A program made the position numbers and the translations under genes. This document shows, in pieces, positions 31,330 to 42,735 of a stretch of 64,000 nt of DNA. How positions within the stretch are numbered: the first letter of the stretch is position 1; the number at the start of each line of letters is the position of its first letter. Under the pieces are notes generated by a model that was not told the origin of the DNA, did no database searches, and saw nothing but the letters and a program-made list of their open reading frames with translations. This DNA is from Gambelia wislizenii (lineage: Eukaryota > Chordata > Lepidosauria > Squamata > Crotaphytidae), in contig JAUMIR010000001.1 of assembly GCA_030847615.1 (NCBI GenBank), positions 69,763,501 to 69,827,500 of the forward strand, written 5' to 3'.

Positions 31330-31781
31330 CGGGCCAAGCCATCAGCAGATCCCCCATTGCAATTTGGTGCTAATATTACCAGCGTGTGAAACCTCAGGCC
31401 ATTTAACTCTCAGGAATGCAGCGCCAATGGGCGGTCTGGGATGAACACTTCCGAGTGAGATCAGGACAGGTAAGTGATGCACTTTTTATGAACCTTCCCG
31501 GGTTACTTGTAAGTTTTAAAGTGCTTAGTGTAACTTTTTTGGAGAGTTGTATTTTACTTTTTATTTTTTAATTTCCTGCGTTCCCATCTTCTCGCGAGAA
31601 TGGGCGAGATTTCTATCCAGGAAGTGAAGGGAGCTACGTTAGTGCTCTGTTCATTCCTGGGTTGCCTTATCACGCAAGGCAAGGCAAGTGCAGTGGGAAG
31701 GGGTATTGTGCCGGGACAGGGGCGGGATTGGAGATTGTGGGACAGGAACACTTTTTGCGTTCCTGTCCGATAATCTCCTTA
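31330..31781. mobile_element. Non-autonomous DNA transposon, family E2
   Basis: Collinear with 34430-34740 (ATGAACACTTCCGAGTGAG; CCCGGGTTACTTGTAAG). The right end GGACAGGAAC...GTTCCTGTCC with GGAGATT and AATCTCC at 31731-31781 forms a 20-bp-arm hairpin whose tips equal the family A/P ends. Confidence 0.6.
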
Positions 31782-31881
31782 GTTTGACAGGGATGTTCCC
31801 AGTTGAGCCTCTGCTGACCCACTTTCTCAGAAGTTTTAAAATGTCCCACTGTGTCTCTCATCCTCTCTTTCCCCCTTTATC

Positions 31882-31987
31882 CATTTGTGTGTATGTGTGT
31901 ATGTGCCTTCAAGTCGCCTGTCAACTTATGGCGACCCCATAAATTTCATATCCTTTTCTAAGGCAAGGAATACTCAAAGGTGGTTTG
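31882..31987 (-). mobile_element. 5S-derived SINE, 3' fragment
   Basis: GTGCCTTCAAGTCGCCTGTC, CTTATGGCGACCCCATAAAT and AAGGCAAGGAATACTCAAAG match the 3' part of 55892-56142 reversed, preceded by a TG-rich tail. Confidence 0.75.
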
Positions 31988-32200
31988 GCTCACTTCAGTT
32001 GCTGCAAACTGAGTTCAAAGTGTAAAAATAGTCTGTGTTCAGTTAATTCAATAGGAGGAACAGGAAGGGCAAAGTTTTGCTTTCCCCAGTGGTTTCATCG
32101 AGGTTTTTCTTTCTTTTTTTTTCTTTCTTTTTTCAGGCTTTCCTTAACTTGCTACATAAATTTCAGGGTGGTTCATCTTCCAAAGCAGCCCTCTAGACCA
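31988..32200 (-). repeat. R1 repeat fragment
   Basis: CTCACTTCAGTTGCTGC and AGGAAGGGCAAAGTTTTGC match R1 reversed. The part after 32093 is a diverged or different R1-like piece. Confidence 0.5.
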
Positions 32201-33889
32201 TGCACAATTTAACGTAAGATGTTACCAGAGCATAATATATTCTTTGCTTTTTGTTATTGTTCAGTATTCTATTTCAGAGTGGTATAGCATAAATCACCAC
32301 CTGCTGGTTGCGCTACACCAGCCTTATAATGAACGGTGATGTTGCACAGCCAGTCACCTATCTGAAATTATACCAATGCATGCTCCCACTGCACAACAGG
32401 AAATGCAAGCTTGCAAAGGGAACGTAGAGGACGTTATGGATTACAGAATTACTTTTCCATCTGTGATGGTTTAAGACGGGGAACCACTTGCACAATAGTT
32501 ACTCATGCAGAACTGTACTTCTGCAACCATAGACTACTAAATCCATTGTGCTGGCTGAAAAAGTGCAACTGCTGGCAAAAGGGAACTTACACAGATGTAT
32601 GTCACCAACAGAATGCATCCAACATCCTCTAGTACATTAAATTTATTCATTTGCACAAGTATTTTTGAATATATTTGAATTACTTTCACAGCCGAGGTTC
32701 TTTTAATGTGCAGTTGAACACAAAATGTTCCATTGGAAAAAAATGTGCAGCTTGAAAATTTATAACATGCAATTGGAAAGATGAGAAGGAAAACACACTG
32801 AGTGTTTATAAAGCACTGACAGGGTTTATTAGGCAATATTGGTAAAAGTAGCAAAAGCTCAGTGTTGGAGAGGTACCAGTTTTAGAAGCACAAGTTTGAG
32901 TCCTGTGGGGAAAGTGCCACTGGTGCAAGTTCTAAGCAAGGAGCAAAGCATTCTCTATTTGCTGAGCTTTTCTTTTCTTTCTTTTAGTTGGGAGGGGGGA
33001 GGAAATTTACTTTAAAAAGGTCTGCTTTTTAAAAACCCTGTTGCATGGGACAGGATTAGCTGGTTTAAACCAATCTAGCTTAAACTAGCCAACCAACCTG
33101 GTTTAAACTATGGTTTAAAACTTGGTTTAAACTAAATTACTTTAAAAAAACACACTCTATATTATTATTATTATTATTATTATTATTCATTTGTATGTAT
33201 GTATGTATGTATGTATGTATTAAAAGTCTGGCTATTATTAATATTTCCCAACCTTCTTACTGGAACAACAAAGACTTTTTGAATTTAAACGTTTTAACTT
33301 TAATAGTTTATTGGCAGTTTTTCATTGTTATACCAGTATCCAGTGTCAGTTGCTTCTTTTTAATCACTTTATTTTATAGCACAATAAATGCCATTCAGAA
33401 ACAAATCCTTCAATTAGCATAAGTTCAACCAAAACAACTTGCTTTAAAAGAGCACTTTTAAAAAGAACAATTATTATTTGAGCTAGTGGCCATAACATCT
33501 GAACTACATTTTGCTATTTAATTTTCTGATTTAGCCCTATATTGGTTTTAATGCAAAAAAAAAAAAAAAAACCAAAAAAACAACAACCCTGGTTTAAACA
33601 ACAACAACAGCAAAAAATAGTTTAAAGCAAGTGGGTTTTTTGTGGGGGTTTTCTTTTAAATTCCCCAACTGGCACATGAGCATTTTGCCATGTACAAGTA
33701 CAGTTGAATAACTGATCTTGATTAGTGATTGCTATTCTTATGCAAATACATTACAGATCACAAAATATGAAGAATTACAACTGGGAGGTTGGCATTCAGT
33801 ACAGAGACAACCTACATGCTCAGAAGAAATATGCAGTTCAGTTCTGGTGGCTGTATTGTACTAGAGAAAACTATAGAGACTAATAATGG
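32201..33889. other. No gene; low-complexity and GGTTTAAAC cluster
   Basis: No supported gene. 33057-33140 has five GGTTTAAA-type motifs. (ATT)n at 33163-33187 and (TATG)n at 33192-33220 follow, and an A-run lies at 33556-33571. Confidence 0.45.
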
Positions 33890-34103
33890 AGATTATCACA
33901 CTACAGTGTTATAGTGCTATTATTTCACTTTAAGTGCTATGGCTGCCTCCTGTGGAATCCTGGAATTTGCAGTTTAGAAAGGAACTTTTAGAACTCACAC
34001 CCAGGTAGCTCTTAGTCGTCACTAAACTACAAGCCCCAGAATTACACAGGAGGTAGGCATAGCAGTTAAAGTGGAATAATAGTGCTATAACAGTGTAGTG
34101 TTG
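33890..34103. mobile_element. Family A MITE, right terminus eroded
   Basis: Begins GGAGATTATCACACTACAGT; arms TATAGTGCTATTATTTCAC and GTGGAATAATAGTGCTATAA. The last approximately 14 bases of the right end are missing. Confidence 0.8.
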
Positions 34104-34248
34104 GGACTGTGCTCTCTAGCTGTTGTTAGACCTATCATTCCATAAAATTGCTTCAGCTGACAACATCTAGAGGACCACAAGTTAGTTCCTGACACAGGCC
34201 TCCTGACATAGGAAAAGGTAGAAAAGAACCATAGGCCTCCCAGATTAT

Positions 34249-34807
34249 GGACTTTATCAGATGCACAAAGTATGGAGTCATAATGACACCACATAACAGT
34301 GAAAGGGCATGCATATCAGAGGATGTCCCCCTTCCGCGGTTACATCCCTGCCGAAATCCGTACTTTTAAATTGACAGCTGAAGCCATCAATTGATCCCCA
34401 TGGTGCTTTTTTGCCAGCATTACTGGCGTGTGAAACCACTTATGTTTTTTCCCTTGTACTTACCCCATCAATGGCTGGTCTGGCACGAACACTTCCAGGT
34501 GAGATCACAACATCCAAGTACGGTTAGTGACATGACCCTCCCTGGGTTATTTGTAAGTTATTTAGTGTGTTTATGTGCTTCCCTCCCCCACTTTTATAGT
34601 GTTGTTTTTGTTTTTGTTTTTGAATTTCCCATGCGATGTAGTCCCGCGATAATCCACGGGATTTCAAAGGCAAAAGTGAACAAAGCTCCATTCACTTCCT
34701 CTTTCATTGCTGGAGAAGCCTTTGCCAGGAAAGCAAGGTAAGTGCTGTGATTTTTTTTTTTTAATGCCAGCAAAAGAACGCTTAAAGGGGCTCGTCTGAT
34801 AAAGTCC
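34249..34807. mobile_element. Non-autonomous DNA transposon, family E2, 559 bp
   Basis: GGACTTTATCAGATG and CGTCTGATAAAGTCC are the inverted ends, with TAT on both sides (34246-34248 and 34808-34810). A 3-bp AT-rich target duplication fits PIF/Harbinger-like transposition. No coding. Confidence 0.8.
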
Positions 34808-34810
34808 TAT

Positions 34811-36352
34811 ATGAATAATTCTGCTCTGTGCACTGAGGAGCCTGAACCTTTGTACAATACCAGTAACATAGGTTTTAAGGGATGACAGAAACATGTCAGG
34901 GAATCCTAATAATTTCCACTGCAGCGAAAGGTGAGGTAAATTGTGGGTCTAGCTGAGCAAAGCCTCATTGTGGATTCAGAAGGATATGAAATGAATTTTG
35001 CAAGCCTATTCCTAATTTCCCACGTTTATTTACTTATTTACTTTTTGCACGGAGCTGTCCACCCAGGGCAGATGCAGAATGTGAAATGTGTACAAATCTC
35101 ATTTTACCAATGAGGGATTTGGAGGTTTGCATGGGCAGGGGGGGAATCAATTTCATCTCTTAAGAGCAAGTGAACCTTTGCTATAGATGGGGCTGAGCCC
35201 AAAGCTTTTGAAGTGAGGGCCTTCCCCCTTTTTCATCTCTTTTTCCTCACCAGTTTTGGGTGACCTTGTGGGATATCCTGCACATTCCCTTACCGGACAA
35301 TAATACAACCAGCTTAGAAGGGGGATGGGAGATTTTTTGCTAGTCCCCCCTTGTTAGGCTACCTCACTGACCACTTTAATCACAGCTGCATTGACCCAAG
35401 TGTCTGCTTCATCAAAAGAAACTGGAGTTCACTGACTATTCTGGGAAAGACAGAGGGAGGGGAAGGGGGTAAGGGGCGGAGCGGGGGTCAGACAGGATGA
35501 TGGTTTCCATGGTTTCAGCCTTCACTCTTTCCTGGTGATCCCTTCTTCCTCTTCAGCAGCTAATTCCGCCCCCCCCCGCCCCAGCCAAGTCCTGTTCATT
35601 GAAATTCACTTTTCCACAGGGAAGACAAAGAGGCCCACATTATGACATGTTAAATCTTTCACCAGTTGAGGTCAATTGAATTGAACCTGCTTACACCAGA
35701 ATGGATTTTGGGGTGCTAGGGTGTGCATATGAATCCCCATCTCGATTCTGGCTTACTCCTATCTTATAGTATCACATACTGATTTGACCTGGTAGGAATT
35801 TTGTGAATCAAAAGACCTATTGAAGAGAAATAATCCTATTCCTTTCCTCTCTCTCTCTCTTTCTTTTCTACATGCCTGCTACATTTTCCCTGTTCACACA
35901 GGGCCCGCACAGAGCCAGTCCTATCTTTAGACATAACTGGTAAGTCTGCCTCAGGCAGCAGATGTATGTGGGTACAAAGCAACAAGCTCCCCCTTGACCC
36001 CTTGGTCCTTCTGTTGGAAAACAGAGTTCTATGTGGCCCAGGCCCCTAAAACTAGCTTGCATCCTTTACATGTGGTGGAGGATTCTTTCCCATCACCAGT
36101 GCTGAAGTAAGTTTCAGCTAACGGTTCCTTTTCCATGTGGAATACTGAATCTCCTCTGCCTCAGGCAGCAAAATATGAGCCACATCGAATCATATTCTAG
36201 ACAAAAGCATTTTCTTCTCACATCCCATCTAGTCCAATCCTTTCCAGCAGAGGATCTCCTAGATTTAAATCCTAGATTTAAATGCTGGACTTCTGTAAAA
36301 TTCTGTAACTGCAACACAGGAAGCTGCAGGGTGCATTTTAATGTTTGAGATT
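34811..36352. other. No gene recognised
   Basis: No repeat of this window and no supported gene. C-run at 35571 and CT-rich tract at 35850-35865. Confidence 0.4.
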
Positions 36353-36548
36353 GCGCGCATGTGTGTGTGTGTGTGTGCATTCAAGTTGCCAGACAATTTA
36401 TGGCAATCCCATGAATAAAAGGTGGTTTGCTATTGTTTTCCTCTGAAATATAGCATACAATAACTGGTACTCATTAGCAGTTTCCCATCCAAGTACTAAC
36501 CAGGACTGGTCCTGCTTAGCTTCCAAAATCAGGCAGGATCTGATGCCT
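36353..36548 (-). mobile_element. 5S rRNA-derived SINE
   Basis: Reversed, the head is GCTAAGCAGGACCAGTCCTG and GGTTAGTACTTGGATGGGA, the internal promoter of 5S rRNA. The tail is the ATGGCAATCCC/GACAATTTATGG region then TG-rich. Nearly the whole element is present. Confidence 0.85.
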
Positions 36549-36869
36549 TCAGGGTATTTAGATTAGAATCTGTCAAATCTAGGATTAAAACTCAAATACG
36601 GATCATTTAAGCATACTATACATTATTTCCTAATAGTGGTGAGGAATTTTGAATGTATCTTAAAGGAACTTTAATGCAACCAACAAATCCCTTCCCCCCT
36701 ACCCCATACATGACTGAAATGGTTTTTGTCCCATTAAGGGTGGCTCTGGATTTAGTTGGTGAGGGGAGTTTCAGCATGTAGAAAAGTGTGTGTGTGTGCG
36801 TGCGTGTGTGTAAACTGCTTTGCTTTAGTACCAGAAAGTTTACTAGATGGTTTTAAGCAATCCACTATT

Positions 36870-36985
36870 CTCCCAGCCTCAGTTCATCTGTCTGCAGTAT
36901 GAGGATTGCAGTATGAAGCATTAGTGAGATAACATATGTGGAAACTCTCCAAACACTCTAAAGTGCTATATAAGTGCCTGTTATT
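36870..36985 (+). repeat. MIR/CORE-like SINE fragment
   Basis: CCTCAGTTCATCTGTCTGC then GAGATAACATATGTGGAAAC and CTAAAGTGCTATATAAGTGC resemble the 3' half of MIR-type SINEs. Confidence 0.5.
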
Positions 36986-38305
36986 GTTGTTGTCATTGCT
37001 GCTGCGACTGCACTGTCTTTTTCCATAGTGGTTGGATATAAACACTCGCTACACATTTTAAATGTCTCTCAGAAATATTCTTCTTCTTGAGAAAGAGTGA
37101 ACTCAACAGACCTGATGAATACAAATCCCAACACGATAATGGATGAGGCAGGCTCCACTGCCATTAAAATATGAAAAGGATTAAGCTTCTCTTCTCTTTA
37201 GGAACCAGAAGAGAAAGTAGAGGTAAAAATACCACCATGTAGGGACTGAAAAGTGAGCTAGCATTGTGAGGACTAAGTGCCTTTAAAAAACACACAACAA
37301 ATCTGTTGTGAAGACCTCAGCCATGTTTACAAATACGCTGACAGGCATCCTGGGTCCACTCCAGAGCACCACAGCCCCACACAGCTGGCTTGTGTTCAGA
37401 GCTTGCCTCCCTCGCATCATAAATCAAAGCAGCAATCCAGAATATGACATAATTGCATTTTGAGCAACATCTTGTTGAGCCATGAGGTACAGAATGGGGA
37501 GAGTAGTTGTCCCTGTCCCACTGGGTAATTGCCGCAGTTACAAAAATATTATTGTCTGCTTTGCACTGAACCTCAAGGCAGTTTGTGTAAGAGATGACCA
37601 CTAAGATTTGCCTTCCCTGGAAACAATTGATTTGATTCAGTAATGCCGCAGTTGCCTGGACAGCTTTATGTGCCATTCGTTATGCAGAGAGAAAGAGAGG
37701 AAAAGACTGACACCCCCCTCCCCATTAATATAGGCCTCTGTGTAGGTGTGTCAGGAAGGCCATGGGCTTAGCAGTCTTTCTTCTTCTTGATGGGACATGT
37801 ATTACCACACTGGATTAACAGTGGACTTTTGAATCCTACTGAAAGGAATGCACTTAATTTATGGCGTTTCCCATTTTCTCCAGTACGCGAAGCGTTTGAC
37901 AATTTGCTTTTAAAAAATTACTTCCCATGTCCAAAATACACATATGAGAATCACAGTATATCTAATGTTCACCAAGAAAATATTCATCTTTCAACAATGG
38001 TGTGTCTTTTAGAAATTGCTGCATGTATTGGCATCCTCAAGTTGCTTTCATACATATGTTTATATGGTGGAATTGCCAGTAAAGCACACCCTTTGCAGAA
38101 ATGGCAGATATGCTCATCTTCTCCTTGCCAGCTGTGAGGGTCCTCATGTATTGTAATTCATACATTCTACAGCTTAGACTGAAAGAGGAAACTTTTAACA
38201 TTCTTGAAGGCCCAAACCGATTTGTTCACAGGGATTGTAGTTACTGTAATAGACTAAAGGCACAGCCTTGTATTGTGTGGGATGTGAGGTTTTTTGACCA
38301 CACAA
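36986..38305. other. Unique sequence, no gene recognised
   Basis: Two frames of over 110 codons (37317-37676 minus, 37787-38137 plus) show no domain or splice context and are treated as chance. The stretch 37780-38000 contains no repeat and may be constrained. Confidence 0.3.
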
Positions 38306-38309
38306 GAAT

Positions 38310-38553
38310 CTCTTCTGAGGTGTAGTGGTTAAAAGGGAGTTGGAAGATCCAGGTTCATGTGCCCACTGAGCAAGAAAAATTGTTGGTTGATCTTGAGCCA
38401 GTCTGTCCCTCTCACCCTATCCTACCTTGAAGGGTTGTTGTGAGGATAAACTGTGTGTTGTGAAAAGAGTTATACCTATATGTTGCCTTGAACCCACTGC
38501 AGGAATTTGGGGGGGCAGTATAAATGAAGTGTGTGTGTGTGTGTGTGTGTGTG
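38310..38553 (+). mobile_element. tRNA-derived CORE-type SINE
   Basis: GGTGTAGTGGTTAAAAGGGA (A-box region), AGATCCAGGTTCATGTGCCC (weak B box), CTTGAAGGGTTGTTGTGAGG (CORE-like), GCAGTATAAATGAAGTG and a (TG)n end at 38530-38554. Confidence 0.65.
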
Positions 38554-39112
38554 TATCAAGGCACTTCCTACATTGAATGTGCAATAGGAATAAGCACACC
38601 TTGTAAAAAGCAAGGGCAGGGGAGAATCACGCCAGCCAAGAGGGGCTTTCCTTTAGGAGGTCCCCTTCGAATTACAGCACACACACACCCAGAACTGTGC
38701 AACAGGTGCTCTTTCAATCTCTCTTTCTCACAGGCACATGGATTCACACAGAGAGACCTCTAATTTCCCTAAAATAAGATCAATATTGTAGAGAAGCATT
38801 CCTGATATGAATTTTTGGGTCTTCCTTTAAGTTCTGGTTTTTGTTTGTGTTTGAGATTTGAATAAACATTATATCTCAAGGTTTAGTTTTACTGGCTTTC
38901 TTCTCTCCATTCCGTCCTTTTGATTTACTAATCCTCTGTATGTGTCAGGGCTGCACAGTGCCACAGGAAAGGAACTGTAGCTTGAAGAGGCCAAATATTG
39001 GAAGAGATTTTACTATCTGTTTGCTTTAAAAGAAGGGCTTGTTTTCCTGTTCCACTATCCCATTTACATTAACAATGCAAACATACATATATCTACTCAG
39101 GAGTAAGACCCA
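38554..39112. other. No gene recognised
   Basis: Nothing identified. Confidence 0.4.
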
Positions 39113-39149
39113 ATGGGTTCGGTGCAACTTATAAGGTTTTTTGGGGTAT

Positions 39150-40957
39150 GTCCGCAGCAAAAGGAAGAAGAAGAAAATGGTAGGCCACTACGTGGAGAAG
39201 ATGGCAAAATGCTAACAAAGGCAGAATTACTTAATACCTTCCTTGCCTCAGTGTTTTCAGAAAAGGAAAAGGGTGATCACCCTGAGAATAATGGAACAGA
39301 GGACACAATAGGGGAAATCCAGCACAGAATAGGTAAAGAGGTAGTATAGGAATACCTTCTCAAACTAAATGAATTTAAATCTCCAGGACCAGATGAATTA
39401 CATCCGAGGGTATTAAAAGAGCTGGCAAATGTAATCTCAGAGCCATTGGCAATTATCTCTGAGAACTGGAGAACAGGAGAAGTCTCAGCAGACTGGAGGA
39501 GGGCAAATGTTGTCCCCATCTTCAAAGAGGGGAAAAAAAGAGGATCCTAACAATTATCGTCCAGTTAGCCTGACATCAATACCAGGGAAGATTCTAGAGC
39601 AGATCATTAAACAGAGAGTCTGTGAACATTTAGAACATTTAGAAGAATTCTGTCACCAGAATTACAAAAAGTCAAAATGGGTTTCAGAGAAACAAGTCAT
39701 GCCAGACTCATCTGATCTCTTTTTTTTGATAAAATTACCAGCTTGGTAGATGAAGGGAACACTGTGGATATCACATACCTTGATTTCAGTAAGGCCTTTG
39801 ACAAGGTTCCCCATGACAGTCTTGCAAATAAGCTTGGATTTGTTCAATGGATTTGTAATCGGTTGACTGGCCAAACCCAAAGGGTGCTCAGCAGTATCTC
39901 CTCTTCATCTTGGAAAGATGTGACCAGTGGGGTGCCACAGGGTTCTATCCTGGGCCCAGTGCTATTCAACATCTTTAACAATGACTTGGATAATGGAATT
40001 AGGGGCATACCTATCAAATTTGCAGATGCCACCAAGTTAGGTAGAGTAGCTAATACCCTAGAGGACAGGATCAAAATTCAAGATGACCTGAATAGACTAG
40101 AAAGCTGGGCCAAAGCTAACAAAATGAAATTCAATACGGACAAATGTAAGGTACTGCACTTAGGGTGGGAAAACGAAATGCATAGATATAGGATGGGGGA
40201 GACCTGGCTGAACGAGACTACGGAGATTTTCAGACTACACTGTTATAGTGTTACTATTCCACTTTAAGTGCTCTGGCTTCCACCTGTGGAATTCTGGTGT
40301 TTGTAGTGTAGTGAGGCCTAAGATCTCTCTGGATGAGAGTTGTAAATGCTCTTCCCTAAACTACAAATCCCAGGATTCAAGAGGATACAGCCATAGCAAA
40401 TAAAGTGGAATAGTAACACTATGACAGTGTTGTCTGAAAATCTCCTAAATGTGAAAGGGATCTAAGAGTCCTAGTCGACCACAAGTTGAACATGAGTCAA
40501 CAGTGTGATGTGGCAGCTAAAAAGGCCAATGTGATTTTGGGCTGCATCAATAGAAGTATAGTGTCTAGATCAAGGGAAGTAATAGTGCCACTCTATTCTG
40601 TCTTGGTCAGGCCTTACCTAGAATACCATGTCCAGTTCTGGGTACCACAATTCAAAAAGGATATTGACAAATTGGAGCATGTCCAGAGGAGGGTGACAAA
40701 ATGGTGAAAGGTCTGGAAACCATGCCTTATGAGGAAAGACTTCGGGAGCTGGGTATGTATAGCCTGGAAAAAAGACGGTTAAGGGGCGATATGATAGCCC
40801 TGTTTAAGTATTTGAAGGGGTGTCACATTGAGGATGGAGCAGGCTTGTTTTCTGCTGCTCCAGAGACTAGAACATGGAACAATGGATGCAAGCTCTAGGA
40901 ACAGAGATTCCACCTCAACATTAGGAGGAACTTTCTGACAGTAAGAGCTGTTCGGCA
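39150..40957 (+). pseudogene. CR1 ORF2 reverse transcriptase, inactivated
   Basis: Reads AELLNTFLASVFSEKEKG, then SPGPDELHPRVLKELAN, NYRPVSLTSIPGKILEQI (after a +1 shift near 39533), DFSKAFDKVPHDSL, GVPQGSILGPVLFNI and then FADATKLG. Codon 40028-40030 is GCC where the second catalytic aspartate should be, so this copy cannot be active whatever its frames. After the MITE come [19 protein letters not shown] and [20 protein letters not shown]. Intact ORF2 would supply endonuclease and RT; the endonuclease is missing here. Confidence 0.88.
40222..40445. mobile_element. Family A MITE inside CR1, 224 bp
   Basis: GGAGATTTTCAGACTACACT and TGTCTGAAAATCTCC are the ends. Comparison with the CR1 at 9728-9760 dates it after the CR1. 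Flanks TAC and TAA hint at a 3-bp duplication. Confidence 0.9.
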
Positions 40958-41389
40958 GTGGAACACATTCCCTCGGAGCGTGGTAGGATCTCCTTCCTTG
41001 GAGGTCTTTAAACAGAAGCTGGATGGCCATCTGTCAGGGATGCTTTGATTATGATTTCCTGCATGGCAGGGGGTTGGACTGGATGGCCCTTGTGGTCTCT
41101 TCCAACTCTACAATTCTATGATTCTATGATTCTATGAAATATGTACATGACTGTAGTCTGAGACATTCTAAAAGGTCATTGGAATGCATACGTGTCTTTG
41201 TAACAATCAGGTTTTCCAACTAATATCTTTTCTAACTAATTACATTACATTCATCTCCTGGAGCTAAAAATATGGACTGGAATTCTACATTTGTGTAACT
41301 AAGCAATGTCCCCTGGCCTGACCTTTCCAAAGCTTTGTTAATGGTCATCAGCCATGCTGAGGGAAGGAGGTATATTCTGTTGGTAATCG

Positions 41390-41492
41390 AGGCACGGTTT
41401 AACTTTGTGCTGCTTTTAGCTTGTACAGTTTTAAACAGGTTGTTAGCTGCCTTGAGTCCCATTGGTGGGAGAAAGGTATGATATAAATGAAT

Positions 41493-41525
<33 letters not shown>
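41390..41525 (+). mobile_element. CR1/L2-type LINE 3' end with (ATG)n
   Basis: GCTGCCTTGAGTCCCATTGG, GGGAGAAAGGTATGATATAA then GAATATGATGATG. The complementary frame with a histidine run is just this microsatellite. Confidence 0.7.
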
Positions 41526-41972
41526 TTTCCACCCCCTCCCACCAGCAAGCAAGACTGTGACAGATGTCCTTCTTCTGACTGTTACGCCTTGCCCACTGGC
41601 AGGGGTAGTTGAAATGTCATCCACGCATGCCCCAATTGCCAGCAACACATATCTCCTTCTCTCAGTGCAACTGATGCTTGCTAAAGTAGGTTGGGATGGC
41701 AGTTACAATGATGGCAATAATGCCACAATTGTGACTACATAGGATTGTGAATAGTAATGGATGGGTAACTCGAGCTTACACACATGTACATAACTGTCAG
41801 CCATGATACATTAATTTCGGCCCACTCCATTCATATTTTAATACCAAACCTGTGAAGTAGATCAGACTGAGAAGCTACAATTGGTTAAAGGTGGCCACGT
41901 GAGTGTTATATCATGGAAAAGCTAGGACTTGACCTATAATGTGCATTGGGCAGAGGGGGTGGGCATGAACAC
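41526..41972. other. No gene recognised
   Basis: Nothing identified. Confidence 0.4.
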
Positions 41973-42320
41973 AGGGCTTGTCTATATGGTGAAAATAATC
42001 CTAATGGGATGCGAATGGAAGAATTCAAAAGGGGGGGGGCAGACAAATCCACCTTAAACTCCATCTGGGAAGCCGCCATGTTGGATTTTTGGCTAAATGA
42101 TAGTCTGGTATGTTGATAAAACGGAGATCTTATAATACTCTCTCTTTTTTTCCTTTCCTTTTTGTAAATAAAAAATATCACACCTGCTCACCATGGTAAA
42201 TTGTTCTTTTAAAAAAATTGGCTGTGGCAGATTTAAAAGCATGAGTAATTTACTCGCAGCCACCATCTTGGCTGGGGTCATGCATAGTTTAGGGGGGCTA
42301 TTTTGACTGTTAAGACCAGT
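41973..42320. mobile_element. Family D-related DNA transposon
   Basis: CTTGTCTATATGGTGAAAAT at left; the interior has GCCGCCATGTTGGATTTTTG and GAGTAATTTACTCGCAGCC, both motifs of family D in altered order. Ends poorly defined. Confidence 0.45.
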
Positions 42321-42539
42321 CGCAGCACTGCGAATGGCTGCTTTTTCAGTTGTGTTCATATTTTTCCCCCTCATATAGATGGGACCACAGAATTCATACA
42401 ATTAATCTGAGAAAAAGTTGTACAGTAACTTTGAGCAGGTCAGATATAATCATTTTGATTTTAGAATGATGTATTATATAGTATTATATTTATTGTTAAT
42501 CATGACAGTCACACACATGCACACTTAAAGAATACTGTA

Positions 42540-42735
42540 TTTAATGAATTGTATTTTTTCCCCAGGCTTTCCTAAAGTCAGTACATAAATCCCAGGATTT
42601 CTCTGCTTAAAACAGTGGTTTTGTGCATTTCTCCTCATTCATAACTTTTGCCCTCTTCTTGCTTGGCCACATCCTTTAGACCACACTCTGATGTTTAGCC
42701 ATACTGTGCAATGTTGGAGGATATGCTGCCACACC
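42540..42735 (-). repeat. R1 repeat fragment
   Basis: CTCCTCATTCATAACTTTTG, GACCACACTCTGATGT and CAATGTTGGAGGATA match the reversed left third of R1. Confidence 0.65.

Larger units (their letters stand above)
39113..41140 (+). mobile_element. CR1 LINE, 5'-truncated, with MITE insertion
   Basis: Starts within ORF2 and ends with GATTCTATGATTCTATGA, the CR1 terminus. A family A MITE sits at 40222-40445. Confidence 0.9.

Noticed and set aside
37317..37676. 119-codon minus-strand frame
   Set aside because: No recognisable domain, no splice or promoter context, and no similarity I could name.
37787..38137. 116-codon plus-strand frame
   Set aside because: No domain hallmark; length is possible by chance in this amount of sequence.
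41232..41648. Frame with a histidine run
   Set aside because: The run is the complement of the (ATG)n tail of a LINE 3' end.
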